This document shows, one piece after another, positions 21,410 through 34,080 of a stretch of DNA of 64,000 bases; position 1 is the stretch's first letter, and each line of letters begins with the position of its first letter. The position numbers and the translations under genes are program-made. Location: assembly GCF_021130785.1 (NCBI RefSeq), contig NC_060207.1, forward strand, positions 105,337,001 to 105,401,000, read 5' to 3'. Origin of the DNA: Homalodisca vitripennis. Lineage: Eukaryota; Arthropoda; Insecta; Hemiptera; Cicadellidae. The notes beneath the pieces were generated by a model. It made no database searches and was not told the DNA's origin. It saw only the letters and a list, made by a program, of their open reading frames with translations.

Positions 21410-24029
21410 TTAAACACTTACATGGAGATAATATGGTAAATTTCAAAATCTGTTTGTGAAAAATCTCTTAGATATGGCTTACAGATTGTTTCAAATAGTT
21501 CAATAATACTTATGTTCTTATTTACTGCCTGTGTTACTTCATTATCTAACCTCAAATTGAATAACCAACAACATTTATCTTCTATGAAATTTTAATAACG
21601 AGTTTACAACATATTTCTATCTATAAATTATTAAAAAGATCTCGATTTCGTCCTATTGTACACTTCCAAACTATTCAAGTAAATATATTAAACAGAATAT
21701 AATTAAAAAATTACTATGCGTAAACAACTTCTACCACTGCCACCGATATGAATGGATGTACGTATATGACGGCGGTAGACAACTGATGGCACAGTAACGC
21801 ACAGTTATTAAATACGGCCATCGTTATGTGTTACTTTTTTTAGTCACTTTTACACTTAATTAAGATATCAAATTAGAGTTATAAATTTTATTAAAATCAC
21901 GCTTTACCGTAAAGTAAAGAGATCCACGCTTGATTTCGGGTTAGCGCAGAAAGCTTCACGTTTTGTTCTCTATCTCCAACACTCCTCTCATAAGGTTTAC
22001 ATTCCTCTGATTCGTTACTGTTTAAACTTATAGAAACAACACTGTCAGGGCCCCCCTCCCCACCAGTGTTGACAGCTCTGATGGAACAGACACAGTTTGA
22101 AATCGAGTTAGTTCTTTGTACTCATACACAAATCAAATATATATAATTCGTTTTGTGAAATCAAGTTTAGACGTATTCTGAAAAATAAAAAATAGTTTTA
22201 AATGCACTAATGTATTATAAAACAACTTGAAGTATAATATAATTATTATTTTAAATAATATTACACTGATTGTAGTCACGTTACAAAACCTAATCCTATA
22301 CTAATAGATACGTAAGAGTAAGGTACCTTACTTAAAAAGGTATCTTATTTAAAAGATACCTTTTAAATCTAAGTTTATTAGACAATTTGATCTTCTCAGA
22401 CAAGAGCTGAGGGACAAGCGACGGTCCCACGCTTGGCTAAGACCAGTATGATGCTGCCAATCAGCTCAGACTGTTGTAATCGGCTTTGTTGTTACAAGAG
22501 ACCGTCATTTCGTTACCATAAACCCACTCTTGTTTGACAACAGCAAACATGAGCATTTTTATGTAGGTAATAATACAGCAGCTTAGTATACTTTCCCGTA
22601 TTAAAACATTTTCAATTAATACAAAATGTGTACCAAAGTTCAAACTATGCCACAGTTACTAATGCCATAGTATGTTTATGGAGAAGTGTCAATCTTATAG
22701 AATGTGCGAGATAAATTTTCACTTTTAGAGTGGTTATCTAAGTGCTAATTAACTGTTAGGCTATTAGTGGTAAATTTCTTAGATCATACGTTATACTTCA
22801 AGAAACTAAAAGGTATTTAACAATCTGAATAATTTTATTACTTCTAGATATTTAAGATTTAAAATTGTACTGACAGTTAACTGCGGCTTTGTACGCAGTT
22901 TAATGCTGAACAACAGGTGCGTCATAGTCATATACTCTTAAAGGGTATATCAATCACCTGGGATAAGTGATGTTCCTTTGAAAATATTAAAATCTTATAG
23001 TGAATTTTACAATAATTGGACTTTAAGTTTAAAGATCAATGTGTAGGATCCCTGAAGTAGAATATTGAAGCAGTGTCTATAAGTAGCGACGAAAGAATTA
23101 AATTCCTTGAAACTTCCCATATATGCTTCTAGGTATCAAACGAGGCAACTCAAATTAAAAAAAAAAAAAAATTAAAAAAAATGATTGAATAATTCCAACA
23201 ATTTTATAAAATATTTAAATTCTCGTATATTGGTAGAGGAGGTGGAATACTGATCTCGAAGTACATAATGTTCTTAGTTAAATATTTATTATGCAATATG
23301 CTGCAGCGGTATAATAATTTTCACATTAAAGGATGTCGGCATTTAACACGTGTACCACCAGGTCTATATTACTTCAATGTATGTGGTTAAGAGGGTCCGA
23401 AGTTAAGTCAAAATTCGTCTGCTCTTATTTCATATTTACATATGTAGTTCTCGGCATCCTATTCCGGCTTTTGAAATATATTTCCAGTTTAAGATATTTC
23501 TAGTAGGATACTTGAGTTTACCCTAATTAAGAAAATGTGGAGTAACAAATGCAGGCTTGAGAAGTTTATTTCGGTCAAAAAGCATCTACGACAAGACTTT
23601 TTCGAACCATACTGATTTACTAAAAAAATGTATATTTAATTTTTAAAAGTAAATATAGTATTACTTTGCGGGCCCCACACTCGTTGTCTTTGTACTCTCA
23701 ATGGCCGTTCTTGGATAGTACAAATACCCTTTAATCCAATATAGCACATTGTGTAGGCAGCCCTACACAACTTTCCAGTCGACCTTATTTGTTGGATAAA
23801 TGAGGATACAGCTTCGTCGGTCACTGTCTGGTCAACTAACCGAACCTCGAACACTACCGTATGAAACATCAAGACGCCGCAGGATTGTGGAAAGAACAAA
23901 ACACTGTCTATCTTTAATAACTACAATGGTAACCTATAGATATCAGTAATGGACACCACAAAACATCTTACAAGTTCCAAATCAAAATTCAACAACAAAA
24001 TTCACAAAAAATACTTTTGGTTTTGCATC
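21410..24029. other. AT-rich unassigned DNA with small foldbacks
   Basis: No gene is supported. Small structures: a C-rich loop between 'caacactg' and 'cagtgttg' (22037-22071), a perfect 12-bp hairpin 'aaaaggtatctt' with 'aagatacctttt' (22335-22364), and an A-run near 23157-23180. Minus-strand open sequence at 23636-23899 has a protein-like look but no motif that I recognise. Confidence 0.5.
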
Positions 24030-24690
24030 TAAATGTACAGATTTCATCCAAATAAATTGAGGGACGTTCGTATTGGCAGAAGAACTGCAGCCTGATGTTT
24101 TCATCACTTCTGAGCAGTGTTTTCACACCCAAATATGCTGCTCTGTTCGAAACCAACATTTATCAATTGGCAACAATATTTAATTGGATGCAATATAAAG
24201 TTGGAGATGTGGCAATTTTTGTCAAATTAAAACTAGTATATCAACGCTCGCTTCAGAATTACAAAAAGCGTGAGTTAGATGTTTATGCGGAAGAAATACG
24301 AGGCAATCACAATATTTTCCAAAAAATGCAAAAATTAGCTTATGCATATATCCAAACGGATACTGCACAAAATTTTTTGTTCAATCGAGTCTTTTCTAAA
24401 TGTGGTACATCCCAAGGAGTTGAATGTTATTATGTACGATGACTTTAACATTGATGTCATAGACCACATCAGTCGATCCAGTAGTTACCTGATCCATGAG
24501 TTTCACGATGTTCCCACTTCTTTTGATTTACTTTATTAAGTTTGTGAACCAACGAACTCGAGTGACTGCCAGATCGAGTACCATCGACATGGTCATCATA
24601 AACTTTCAGGGTCATCTCTGACCATTTCGTACATGATACTTTAACCAAACAATTCTGTCCTAAATTTGAAATAAAAAGCGATTTCAAAAA
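24030..24690 (+). pseudogene. LINE ORF2 endonuclease remnant
   Basis: Plus-strand reading across frames gives 'LQPDVFITSEQC' (catalytic Glu, about 24089-24120), 'YKVGDVAIFVKLKLVYQR' (the GG-VAI-VK block, about 24195-24250), 'YDDFNIDVIDH' at 24435-24468 (the GDFN-D motif with G changed to Y/D), and 'RTRVTARSSTIDMVI' at about 24554-24600 (the T-R-T-A-S-S-T-ID block). These are the ordered landmarks of an APE-type LINE endonuclease. Frame changes separate most blocks, and no RT follows, so this is a truncated or partly deleted copy. Confidence 0.7.
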
Positions 24691-24818
24691 TGAAAAAAAA
24701 ATCAGTTTTTCAACAAATTACTTCAAGAAATATCGTGGTTTATTCGTGAACACTTACTGCATTCACTCCTCTCAGTTTTTACTTGCATGTCCCTTTTCTA
24801 TATAAAATAGGACTTGGT

Positions 24819-25035
24819 AGTGCCGATTGCAGAGTGGTCTAAGATGTTGGAATTTGGGTCTGAGTTTAGGGATAGATTAGGTTTTAAACCCTGTCTGTCA
24901 CTAAAGCATTTTTTATCAGTAACATCGACTTTGTTCTGTATGGACACTCGCCTTTATCCTATTTGATAAGATCCTCGCACAGGCCATTGGCCCATGAGGA
25001 CGCACAGAATAAGACTTAAAAGCGGATCGGCCTCT
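24819..25035 (+). mobile_element. tRNA-derived SINE-like sequence (type II tRNA head)
   Basis: The first 84 nt (24819-24902) resemble a leucine/serine-type tRNA. The acceptor-like arms AGTGCCG and TGTCACT pair at 6 of 7 positions (one G-T), the A-box region is 'GAGTGGTCTAAG', the anticodon arm is imperfect (TTGGA/TCTGA), there is an extended variable region, and the B-box-like sequence GGTTTTAAACC is degraded. The downstream body contains a foldback, 'tcctcgcacaggcc' against 'ggcccatgagga'. A tRNA head plus an unrelated body is the SINE plan. Decayed; family unknown. Confidence 0.45.
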
Positions 25036-25094
25036 CCTTAAAAAAGTACTCAACCAAACTGAGTAACATATATATGACATAAAGTAAAAAAAAG

Positions 25095-25202
25095 TAAAGT
25101 AATCCTATTTTACCAGGCGAAGTTAGGGCCAAGAAACCCTTTCTAACACTTAACCTGGACATGGTTATGTCTATGTCCTCTCTAACATAGACAGAGGACA
25201 TA
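25095..25202. repeat. Pair of foldback sequences
   Basis: 'ccaggcgaagttagg' and 'ctaacacttaacctgg' (25112-25158) are interrupted complementary arms. Immediately after, 'tatgtcctct' and 'agaggacata' (about 25170-25202) form a perfect 10-bp stem. The first resembles a dispersed insect repeat tail; no coding capacity. Confidence 0.5.
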
Positions 25203-25204
25203 GG

Positions 25205-26590
25205 ACACTATTTAAATCAGCGAATAGAAATAAATTGCGTCAGTACAGTACTGTGGTAATATTAAACTTTACCACCAACTGTATCACTTCCGATCCCACG
25301 ATCGGAAAGTGACTGATTGGTATTTAATTGAAACAAAGTGGCATTCAGTAACATACATATTCCGAGAATTCAAAATCAAACAATTACCTTTCTGTTATTA
25401 TTGCACTTCGAGTAAATGTCACTTGACCAAGATGCCCACAAGTATGTTTTATTGAATCCATAAATAAGGTATTATACGAATAAATAAATAAAATGTTATG
25501 GATAAATGATAGTTATATCTTATTTTGTTTATTACCTGTCTGTCTCTTTGTTTTAATTTACAAAATAATTTACAACAAAATTGGTAATTTAAACAAGACC
25601 TGTAAACAAGTTTAAAAAAAAAACCCACTTGAAGTTTAACAATCGCGTTAATACAAACATTTAAAACTGATAAACATGAAAACGGAAGTTCTTTGAAAAG
25701 TAAAAGAGAATATTAAAACAGGACCTCTATTTTTATGACTATTTTAAGACTATGATAAATAACAGTAGAATGTTGGAAGTTTCGCTAAATACCACCCACC
25801 ACTCACTTAACAATACATTAATCAAATTGATTATGTTGGTTACCTGCTAATTCATTCTGTTAAGCTACCTTTTAATTTAACACCCAAAACACCAGCTTAT
25901 ACTTGGTGACTTTATTTCTCCTAATCGTATCAAGATTATTCCTACTGAATACGAATACTTGGACCACGAATGGTCATTTAGTTATCATCTTGTGCTTTAG
26001 CTAGTAACGTCATATAAACACTGTAAATAATAAGAAATTGTAATCGAAACCGTCTGCCGCCAAACAAAATTTAGACACATATAGTATATTCTGTCAGACA
26101 TAGTACAGAACTGTGTACACTGGGATGTATCAAAGAGCACTAAATCAAAGGCTCACCCTGTTCAGTGGCGTGGATATGGGCAGCCTACTAAATCCCTGTG
26201 GGTGCTGATTTAGATTACACTTGACCGCTTTACTTTTTCTCCTCACGGCTTACTCTGAACTTTCCTCCTCATTAACTTTTGTCTCGTCTCAACTTATTCG
26301 TTTTAGTCTAAAAATGGTCCAAGCAATCTTGTTATACGTCGTACGCTACACAAAGTGTATAAGGTAAATATTTAAATAAAAATAAATATTCATATAAAAT
26401 AATATACAGGTATTAATAATAACAATAAATTAATTGTTTTTCTTAGTTTATTTAATTTGTCATGGAATACCTTTTGTAGCCTTTATTATTGTGAAATTCA
26501 TATTTGAGGGTTAGGATTTTTGTTGCTTTTAGGTTTATTATGATAAAACTCATTTATTAACAACTATGAAAGTTCTAAAACTGATAATTC
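25205..26590. other. AT-rich unassigned DNA
   Basis: No gene, RNA or clear repeat is visible. Confidence 0.55.
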
Positions 26591-26591
26591 G

Positions 26592-27024
<433 letters not shown>

Positions 27025-27184
27025 CAATGGACATATATGGCTTTTAATCATATGCAATAATTTAAAAGCAAATTTCAATAAGGTACTTGCTTTTTGTGGT
27101 TTAGTATTTATTGAAAATTATATATTTATATACCACATAGACAGATATAATTTTTTATTAATATTGTAGTAATTAAATAATTAT

Positions 27185-27500
27185 ATTATTGATTATTAGT
27201 GTCGGGTGCCTTTATACCCTTCAAAAAGCACGTATAAAGGGTACTATGTTTTACACTAGAAGGCTTGAAACTGCTGAAGACTGAGCATTCTAAAGACTCA
27301 GACCTTGCAAGAGTCCGGTCTGAAAACTCTCGGATGCCAAAAAAAGCGAGACACTAGGAGGTGACAAATGTTGGGGCCTCTATCGGCTTGGTACAGGCTG
27401 GAGCCTGCTAGAGGTTAGGACCTGGAAAGGCCCAAGTCATGAGGCTAGTAGATTTCACAACTCGAGAAGTGTAAAGGGACCTGACAGAGTCACAATGCTC
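27185..27500. other. GC-richer island with foldback, unassigned
   Basis: This ~300-bp patch is clearly less AT-rich than its surroundings. It opens with complementary segments 'cctttatacccttc' and 'gtataaaggg' around 27208-27242, then has several 'aggct'/'gcct' blocks. No long open frame, tRNA fold or protein motif was found. Confidence 0.4.
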
Positions 27501-29379
27501 TTGTTAATTGTGAAACATGTATTTTTGATCATACTCGTTGGTCGACTTCATACCTAAATAATATATTTTCGGCTTATACAAAGTTTTGTGTAAACTACTT
27601 AATAAACGGGGAGGTTGGCGTTTGGTCGCCAAAAACTACAAACTCTTTTTTTCATATATTAGTAAATTAATACACATACTAATTATATAGTCAAATCGAA
27701 ATGGTATTCTTTCTTTTAAAATCTTTTCATAAAATCCAAATACTCCATCCAAAAAGGTCTGTTAAAAACTTAAAAGTGCTGAAAAGATATCAGATCAAGG
27801 AGAAGGACGGAAAACACACCAGTTTTATTTAATAATGAGGATAAATTCACGCAGTGTTTTAATATTCATATAAAAATCCCAGCACTTTTAGTATAAAACC
27901 ACAACCAACTATTAACAACAATTAATTTAAATCTTCATCTGCCAATAGTGGTATCAACACCGAATACGGTTGATCGAAATTCATGAAAACCGTCTTTTTC
28001 AGATCGGTTATTTGTTGCAGTGCAAGAGAAACTTATCAAACTCCAATATTAGTAAAAGGAATTTTCCAGACATGAATCAAAGTTATTTAAGCTAAATTAA
28101 ATTACGTATAACGTTACTAGTGGATTTTGTATTAGTTTTTATAACTTTGGCGAACTTTAAATAAATACAAATGGATTTTACGAGTACAAGTAACTTTCAA
28201 TAGATTCCTAAATTACCTTTTTTGTTTTCACACAGTTTAAAAATTAATGTTATTCATTAAATATTTTTTCTTGACGAGCTTTTATGGAGAAAAATTCTAT
28301 AAAATATTTATATCGAAAATAAATGAATTGCTGGACACACAAACAGTATAATTTAGAAAAGTATTAAATTTTTTCTAATATCATGTGTTGGTATACAACA
28401 AACAAATCTTACATGACACGCACATAGCACAAAAAAATAAAACATAGGTAAACATATATGAGTGCGGAGTCTGCGTTGACTATTGTTATGAACGAATGAT
28501 GAAAAAAATTATGAATTTCAAAACATTCATAAAGTAAGTGAAAATATAAGAAAGGTTTGCTGCTTTTTTTGACGTTTGGGATTATTTAGCGTACTGAGAA
28601 AATCAGAACTAAGACGAGTCTTAGAGCTGAGAGCTTCTGTTAGTTGGCTCAGGGCATGATGGATGATGTCAGGAATGTGAGGCTTAAAGATATACTATTT
28701 CTTTATCGTACACTCCGCGTTAGGTAATATGCTCACAGTAAGGAAACTTTCATTTTAAACGTTTATGCTTGTCTTTATTTATAACAATATCTCTGTACTG
28801 AATTCCTATTATACCACACATGCAGTTAAATTAAAGCTAAATATAATAGAACAGTTATTTTTTCAATATATCGTGCTTTCATAAATTAGAAACCTTTTTC
28901 TTTAAATAAATTCAATATAATGTCCTATTTTCATATTTTTTCACCAAAACCTTACATTTTTATAAACTGATTGTTTGTTCTTCAAAATAAAATTCAATCA
29001 CTCCATAAACTAAACTTAAATCTGACAGTTCACCATTTTTTGATAATTTGAGAATAAAGTTAAAAATCTTAATATGCCTGTAAAACCTAAAGTTTTTACA
29101 CCCCTTTTATAAAATGTATAATACATATACTTCGAACTCGCACTAATATTATAAATATCTTAAGTTCTTATGTATAGATTTCATCTTATTATAAATAATA
29201 CGGTTTATTAATATCATTTTCATGAAGTGTGTGTATAATTTCATGCATTCGAAAGTTAAAAGTCACCTTATTTTGAATTAAGTTTAATTCAATTTTAACA
29301 TTTTAAAGTCTCTGGTCTCCGTAAATGTATGTTGCTTTCTTGTTTTCTTTCATTGTAAAGATCAAGATTAAATTTACAA
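27501..29379. other. AT-rich unassigned DNA
   Basis: I see nothing that supports a gene or element. Confidence 0.55.
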
Positions 29380-29389
29380 CATCCCAACG

Positions 29390-29650
29390 GTGGCTACAAA
29401 TGGTTGAAGAGACGAGACCGCTGTTCAGTTGAAGATATCTTTAGCAACAAACCTGATCTGGACATGAAATTACTAAGGGGGAGGGTGAAGTACAGATCGG
29501 GGAGAGGTGGGTAGGACACAACCAGGAGACAGAAGAAAGGTAGTGTTCCCACAATGTGCACACATGCGAATCAGGTGCGGACAGAGGCTACGGCCTCTCT
29601 GTCCGCACGGCTGCACTAAATGCAGGAGATCTGTTCAGTTACTTGCAAGA
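29390..29650 (+). other. GC-rich island with strong hairpin
   Basis: A ~250-bp GC-rich patch in very AT-rich DNA. At 29575-29608 'gtgcggacagagg' and 'cctctgtccgcac' (with a 2-nt bulge) pair as a 13-bp hairpin around a short loop. A 61-codon frame from 29507 spans it but shows no domain, and the repeated Cys residues come from the hairpin sequence. It could be part of a mobile element or an RNA-structured region. Confidence 0.4.
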
Positions 29651-31430
29651 AATCTAAAAATTTTTCCCTTGAAAACAATTAAATGTAATTAATTTATTTT
29701 GATTTAAAGTCAGACATTTACATATACTGAATTAAATTATTAGTATTTTTTAAATTGCTGTATTATGTGTTCGTTTATTCTTATGAGTTCATGGTTTGTA
29801 TAATAAGCGTAATATGTATAAGTTTAATAATATAATATATTAATATATATTTCATTATATATTGTTACAATAATATAAGTGTAATAAGTGTATAGTATTT
29901 ATGCATAAGCAGATATAAATATGGAGAACCCCAAAATTGGAGAATTTATAAGGGTAATAAACACACAACGAAGTAAAAAAATTAAGGTAACTTTTAGATA
30001 AAAATTTTGATAGCAAGTATATTTCAATAAGATAAATATTAACAAAAGCTTTATTGAGAGATTTTCTTAACTGATCGAGTTAATACTGTTTTTTTACAGC
30101 TGAAATCACTAACTCATTGTTAACTGACTGAACACTTGCTATGAAACTTGTACAAACAAACAAAAAAATTAAACTGTATGAACCAACTACTTGTAAAGAT
30201 AATAAGCTTGTAAGATCTAATGATCTTTTACTTTAATACGATTTTACTACCGAAGTGTTTAGAACAAATTGAAACAAGACTATACATACTACATAAGAGA
30301 TTTATCAGTAATTGTTATACAGAGTTTATAAATAGTTTGAGCATGTTATTAAATTATATTTTGTGCTAATTAAACTCAAAGAATAAAAAACCAGCACAAT
30401 AATGCAGACAAAACATTCTTGGGGAAATGAAATTTTAATAATACACAGCGAGAGGAAATAGGAACATGTTTATTAAATTTCCTAGTACAGTACCTGAACT
30501 TTGATAATAGACTGACGTTTATTCTACTACTTTGTTCACTTAATTTACCTCAAACATGAATATGATTTCCAAGTCCCTACTCTATTCATAGATCCTCATC
30601 ATGTCTTATTCTGCTCATAGATAACATATACTTATTTCAATATCTTATTAATCTAAATACACAAATTCAATGGTACTCATTTAACTAATAATTGAATTAC
30701 TGCAATGTCCTGTATTTGATCTTGCCTTTTGTATCAATATCTTTGATATCTATAAAAAAATGTCCAATCCCTAATAGTTGTGTATTTAATCCGACACTAC
30801 TTGAAAACGCTTCATTAACTGTACAATTAAGTTAAAAATACGAAATTCTTGTCATCCAGTATAGTAGCTGTTTCCGAAAAGGACTAAAATTCGAATCTGT
30901 TACACTTTGTGCTTCATAATTCATAAGAGATACATTCTGTTTCACTTGTAATTTCCTACAATTTAACAGTAATTTGATTAACTTAAGGTTAACGCCAATA
31001 GTTTCTTACCCATCTAGATAGAGGTATCTATATACATAGTTCAAACATTGACTAAATAAAAAATACCATCCTGAAATTGTGATTGTTATGCAGCATAAAA
31101 AATATTTTGCGTATAGTACTGAAACTTCAGGAAAATTTGTAGATTTAATTTAACATTTATAAGAACAGTTATATGTTCTATAGTTTATTAATTAAAATTA
31201 TCATTATTTTATAACATTAATGTAATTTGCTTGTGCGTACCTTTGAACTACTTGAAAAAATGATTGTTAAAACAAACTCCAATAGCTTAATATGTATTAA
31301 ACAGCCAACGTAATAACTGTTTGACATGTAAGTACAATACTTTTACACCTACGATTAATTAAAGCTGAGAGCTTTAATTTAGACACTTTAGATTTCGTTT
31401 GCTGACTATGAATACAAACAACAACAAACT
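29651..31430. other. AT-rich unassigned DNA
   Basis: No features seen. Confidence 0.55.
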
Positions 31431-31433
31431 TAA

Positions 31434-31640
31434 GTAGGCATACAATCAGGTTCATATTATATCCATGTTCATGGTTAGACGATCAGATGTTGAGGAAAAA
31501 ACTCCTATATCAAGTTTGGCGTATATAGGAGCATTTCCGGTTCACAACTGAGTTTGTTTCATTGCCCTCATCAATAAAATATAGGCATAGGACTAAAAAT
31601 CAACTTTTATTCAATAACCGCTTCTTTACAGCTTTGAAAG
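31434..31640 (+). repeat. Dispersed repeat family X, copy 1 (~200 bp)
   Basis: Runs from 'aggcatacaatcaggttcat' through 'gttagacgatcagatgtt', 'agtttggcgtatataggag', 'cattgccctcatcaa' and 'aataaccgcttctttacagc'. It matches 32311-32512 along its whole length with few differences, in the same orientation, 877 bp apart. Confidence 0.85.
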
Positions 31641-32194
31641 AGTCGAAAAGACAATTTTAGCCTGGTTTGGCCTATCCTTTTAAGTCGTGGTGCTATGCAC
31701 TTAACTTATCAACTATATGTAAAGGAAGATTCGGTTCAGTATTAAGTGCAACTATTGAAAACTCATATAGTTATACGGAATTTTGTGTTTCCTTTTTGTA
31801 TTTCTAGTAACACAAACTGTCGGAAGCTTGAGACCGTGAAATTACCTGCAAATGCACGATTTTCTCTGGCTGTTCTGTTTTCTTTACTTGGACAATTGCA
31901 TTTTATGTCCTAGTATAAGAGTTTTTATCTTTTGTATAAATTGTTATGGCAATGATACAATATAAAACAGATTTTATTTGATGCTAAATAAATATTTTTG
32001 TTTAATGAAGGTTTTTGATTTAATCTTAATTGCGTTACATTAAACTAATCATTTATGGTACATGGATAAAGCACACACTGTTAGGAATTATTACATACAA
32101 TACATTTTATTTGCATAATACTTTAAATGTTTTGCAAAGACCTATAGAAGAAAATATTATAGTTGCCACATAATTCAGCTAGAAATTATAACAA

Positions 32195-32620
32195 AACTAG
32201 CTGTTTCCCGCAGCTTCGCACACTGTGTTTTAAATCAGAATCCGTAACCTACGTTGTCAAAGTCAATTATGATGTAATATGATAGTCCTCTATGATATTT
32301 TTGAAACGTAAGTAGCCATACAATCAGGTTCATATTATATCCGTGTTCATGGTTAGACGATCAGATGTTAAGGAAAAAGCTCCTATATCAAGTTTGGCGT
32401 ATATAGGAGGATTTTTGGTCCACAGCTGAGTTTGCTTCATTGCCCTCATCAAGAAAATAAATACATAGGTCTATAAAACAACTTTGATTAAATAACCGCT
32501 TATTTACAGCTATTGAAATCTTATTTTGTTCTACATAACTGTAGAAGTGTTTGTCGCGTTGTCCCGACGAACGAAATATATACCTACTTAGGACTCAGAA
32601 GCCTACTTCGGTCAAAAACC
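32195..32620 (+). repeat. Dispersed repeat family X, longer copy 2
   Basis: Starts with 'actagctgtttcccgcag' then 'cttcgcacac', a sequence type very common at one end of insect dispersed repeats. At 32311-32512 it continues with the ~200-bp core shared with 31434-31640, and ends with 'ctcagaagcctacttcggtc'. The core and the CTTCGCAC block also occur, reversed, at 45919-46420, so these belong to one family. Confidence 0.75.
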
Positions 32621-33327
32621 AAGCTGTTTAAATTAAAGGTCTAAGTATTTATGTTGTAAAATAATAATAAAAAATATTATGGTTGCCTGTAAAGTCGGTT
32701 TTACGGGCGAAGATTTTACGTGACAACGTCTTTTTCTCGGTAGAATATTTATTGATATGAATATTATTAAATTGCACAATAGGAACAAGGAATTGAATGA
32801 AAATAAGAATTGCACAAATTTTAACTATAGAAATATATTTTGTTTACTAAAACATTGTACATAATTTGAAATTAATTAAAATTTGTTATTGTAAATGGTA
32901 AAGTTGAATAAAACATTTACTAAAATTGGAATTTGAAATTCTTGCTAAACACAGTTAAATTCTAACTCCGCGCGTGGTGATTGGTCGGTTTAGTTCGTTT
33001 GTTTGGTCGCACTGTTATGACAGGTTAGAGGTTATAATTTGTTATTTTAAATGTTTGACTAGCAATACGCGCTGTTTCTTCTCAATCGACTGAATTACGA
33101 TTGATTGCAGAGTGATTTAAACTAATAATTTACTTAACACTATCAACATTTGTCAATAGTATGACATAACCTATAAACTCAGTTTCTCAACTTTTGTGTC
33201 AATCTAACAATTAATCAATCAATCATAGTTTACGATAATGAAATATCAGTGTACAATTATTTACCTTTATTGTTGTAGTTGTTGTAAATGACGAATCTAA
33301 GCACTCCACATTTTCACGAATAAACAT

Positions 33328-33404
33328 AGTTATCTGCTTTATCCCGTGCGGCGGACCCACAGTTATCTGCTTTATCCCGTGCGGATCCCGTGCGGCGGAC
33401 CCAC
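33328..33404. repeat. GC-rich nested tandem duplication
   Basis: A 33-bp unit (33328-33360, beginning 'agttatctgctttatcccg') is followed directly by a second copy (33361-33404), which carries an extra internal duplication of 'atcccgtgcgg'. It lies in an otherwise AT-rich repeat-bearing region. Confidence 0.9.
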
Positions 33405-33519
33405 TGGACGGGCATCGTAACGTTACCGGGCGTTACACTTTTTCATGAGTGACTCCGAGCCGCAACCTAATTTAAGACGTTGTCACGTCAAAATGTTTTG
33501 ATTTTACTTCATTATCCCG

Positions 33520-34080
33520 GCCAAGAAAATATGTATACCTCGATCTCAGAAAACTACTTCTGTCAAAAAGGGTCTAGTTGCGTCTCTTGTAATCCTCTTT
33601 TGTTCTAATATATTTCCAGTATCATAGTTGAGTTTGCCCTGTTGTTACGATGAAGAAAATATATATATATACATCCTAGGACTGAGAACAGGAAACTACT
33701 GACAGTTAAATTTTAATTATAATAGATAAATATTTATATATAACTTACGCAAATTATTTATATAAATATATTTAAAATAGTGTTTAAATTAAATAAACAT
33801 ACTGTCGTAATTCAATGTTTACACTTATTAGTTGATTATAGTTGGCTCAATAAATTCGTATTACACAACTTTAGATATTAAAAGGAATTTTTCGCTACTT
33901 TAAAGACCAGTGGAGCGCAGCCCGAAGGGATTTTCGAAATAAGAATATGCCTATTCATCCCAGTAACTGTAAGAATATCCATGTAAAATTTCATTACAAT
34001 CAGTTGAGTAGTTTGTGTAAAAACAAAACAAAGAGACAAAAGTACCTTATTTCCGTACTTAACGTCTGTTACAATATATG
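33520..34080 (+). repeat. Further dispersed-repeat fragments
   Basis: 33520-33570 ('ctcagaaaactacttctgtc') resembles the end of family X copy 2. 33890-34070 includes 'tccatgtaaaatttcatta' and 'cagttgagtagtttgtgt', a block typical of one end of insect dispersed repeats ('TTTCAT.....CGGTTCAGTAGTTT'). Together they may be pieces of one older, longer insertion in plus orientation. Confidence 0.45.

Noticed and set aside
23636..23899. 87-codon minus-strand frame with protein-like composition
   Set aside because: No domain, no splice signals that I trust and no neighbouring exon; kept as unassigned.
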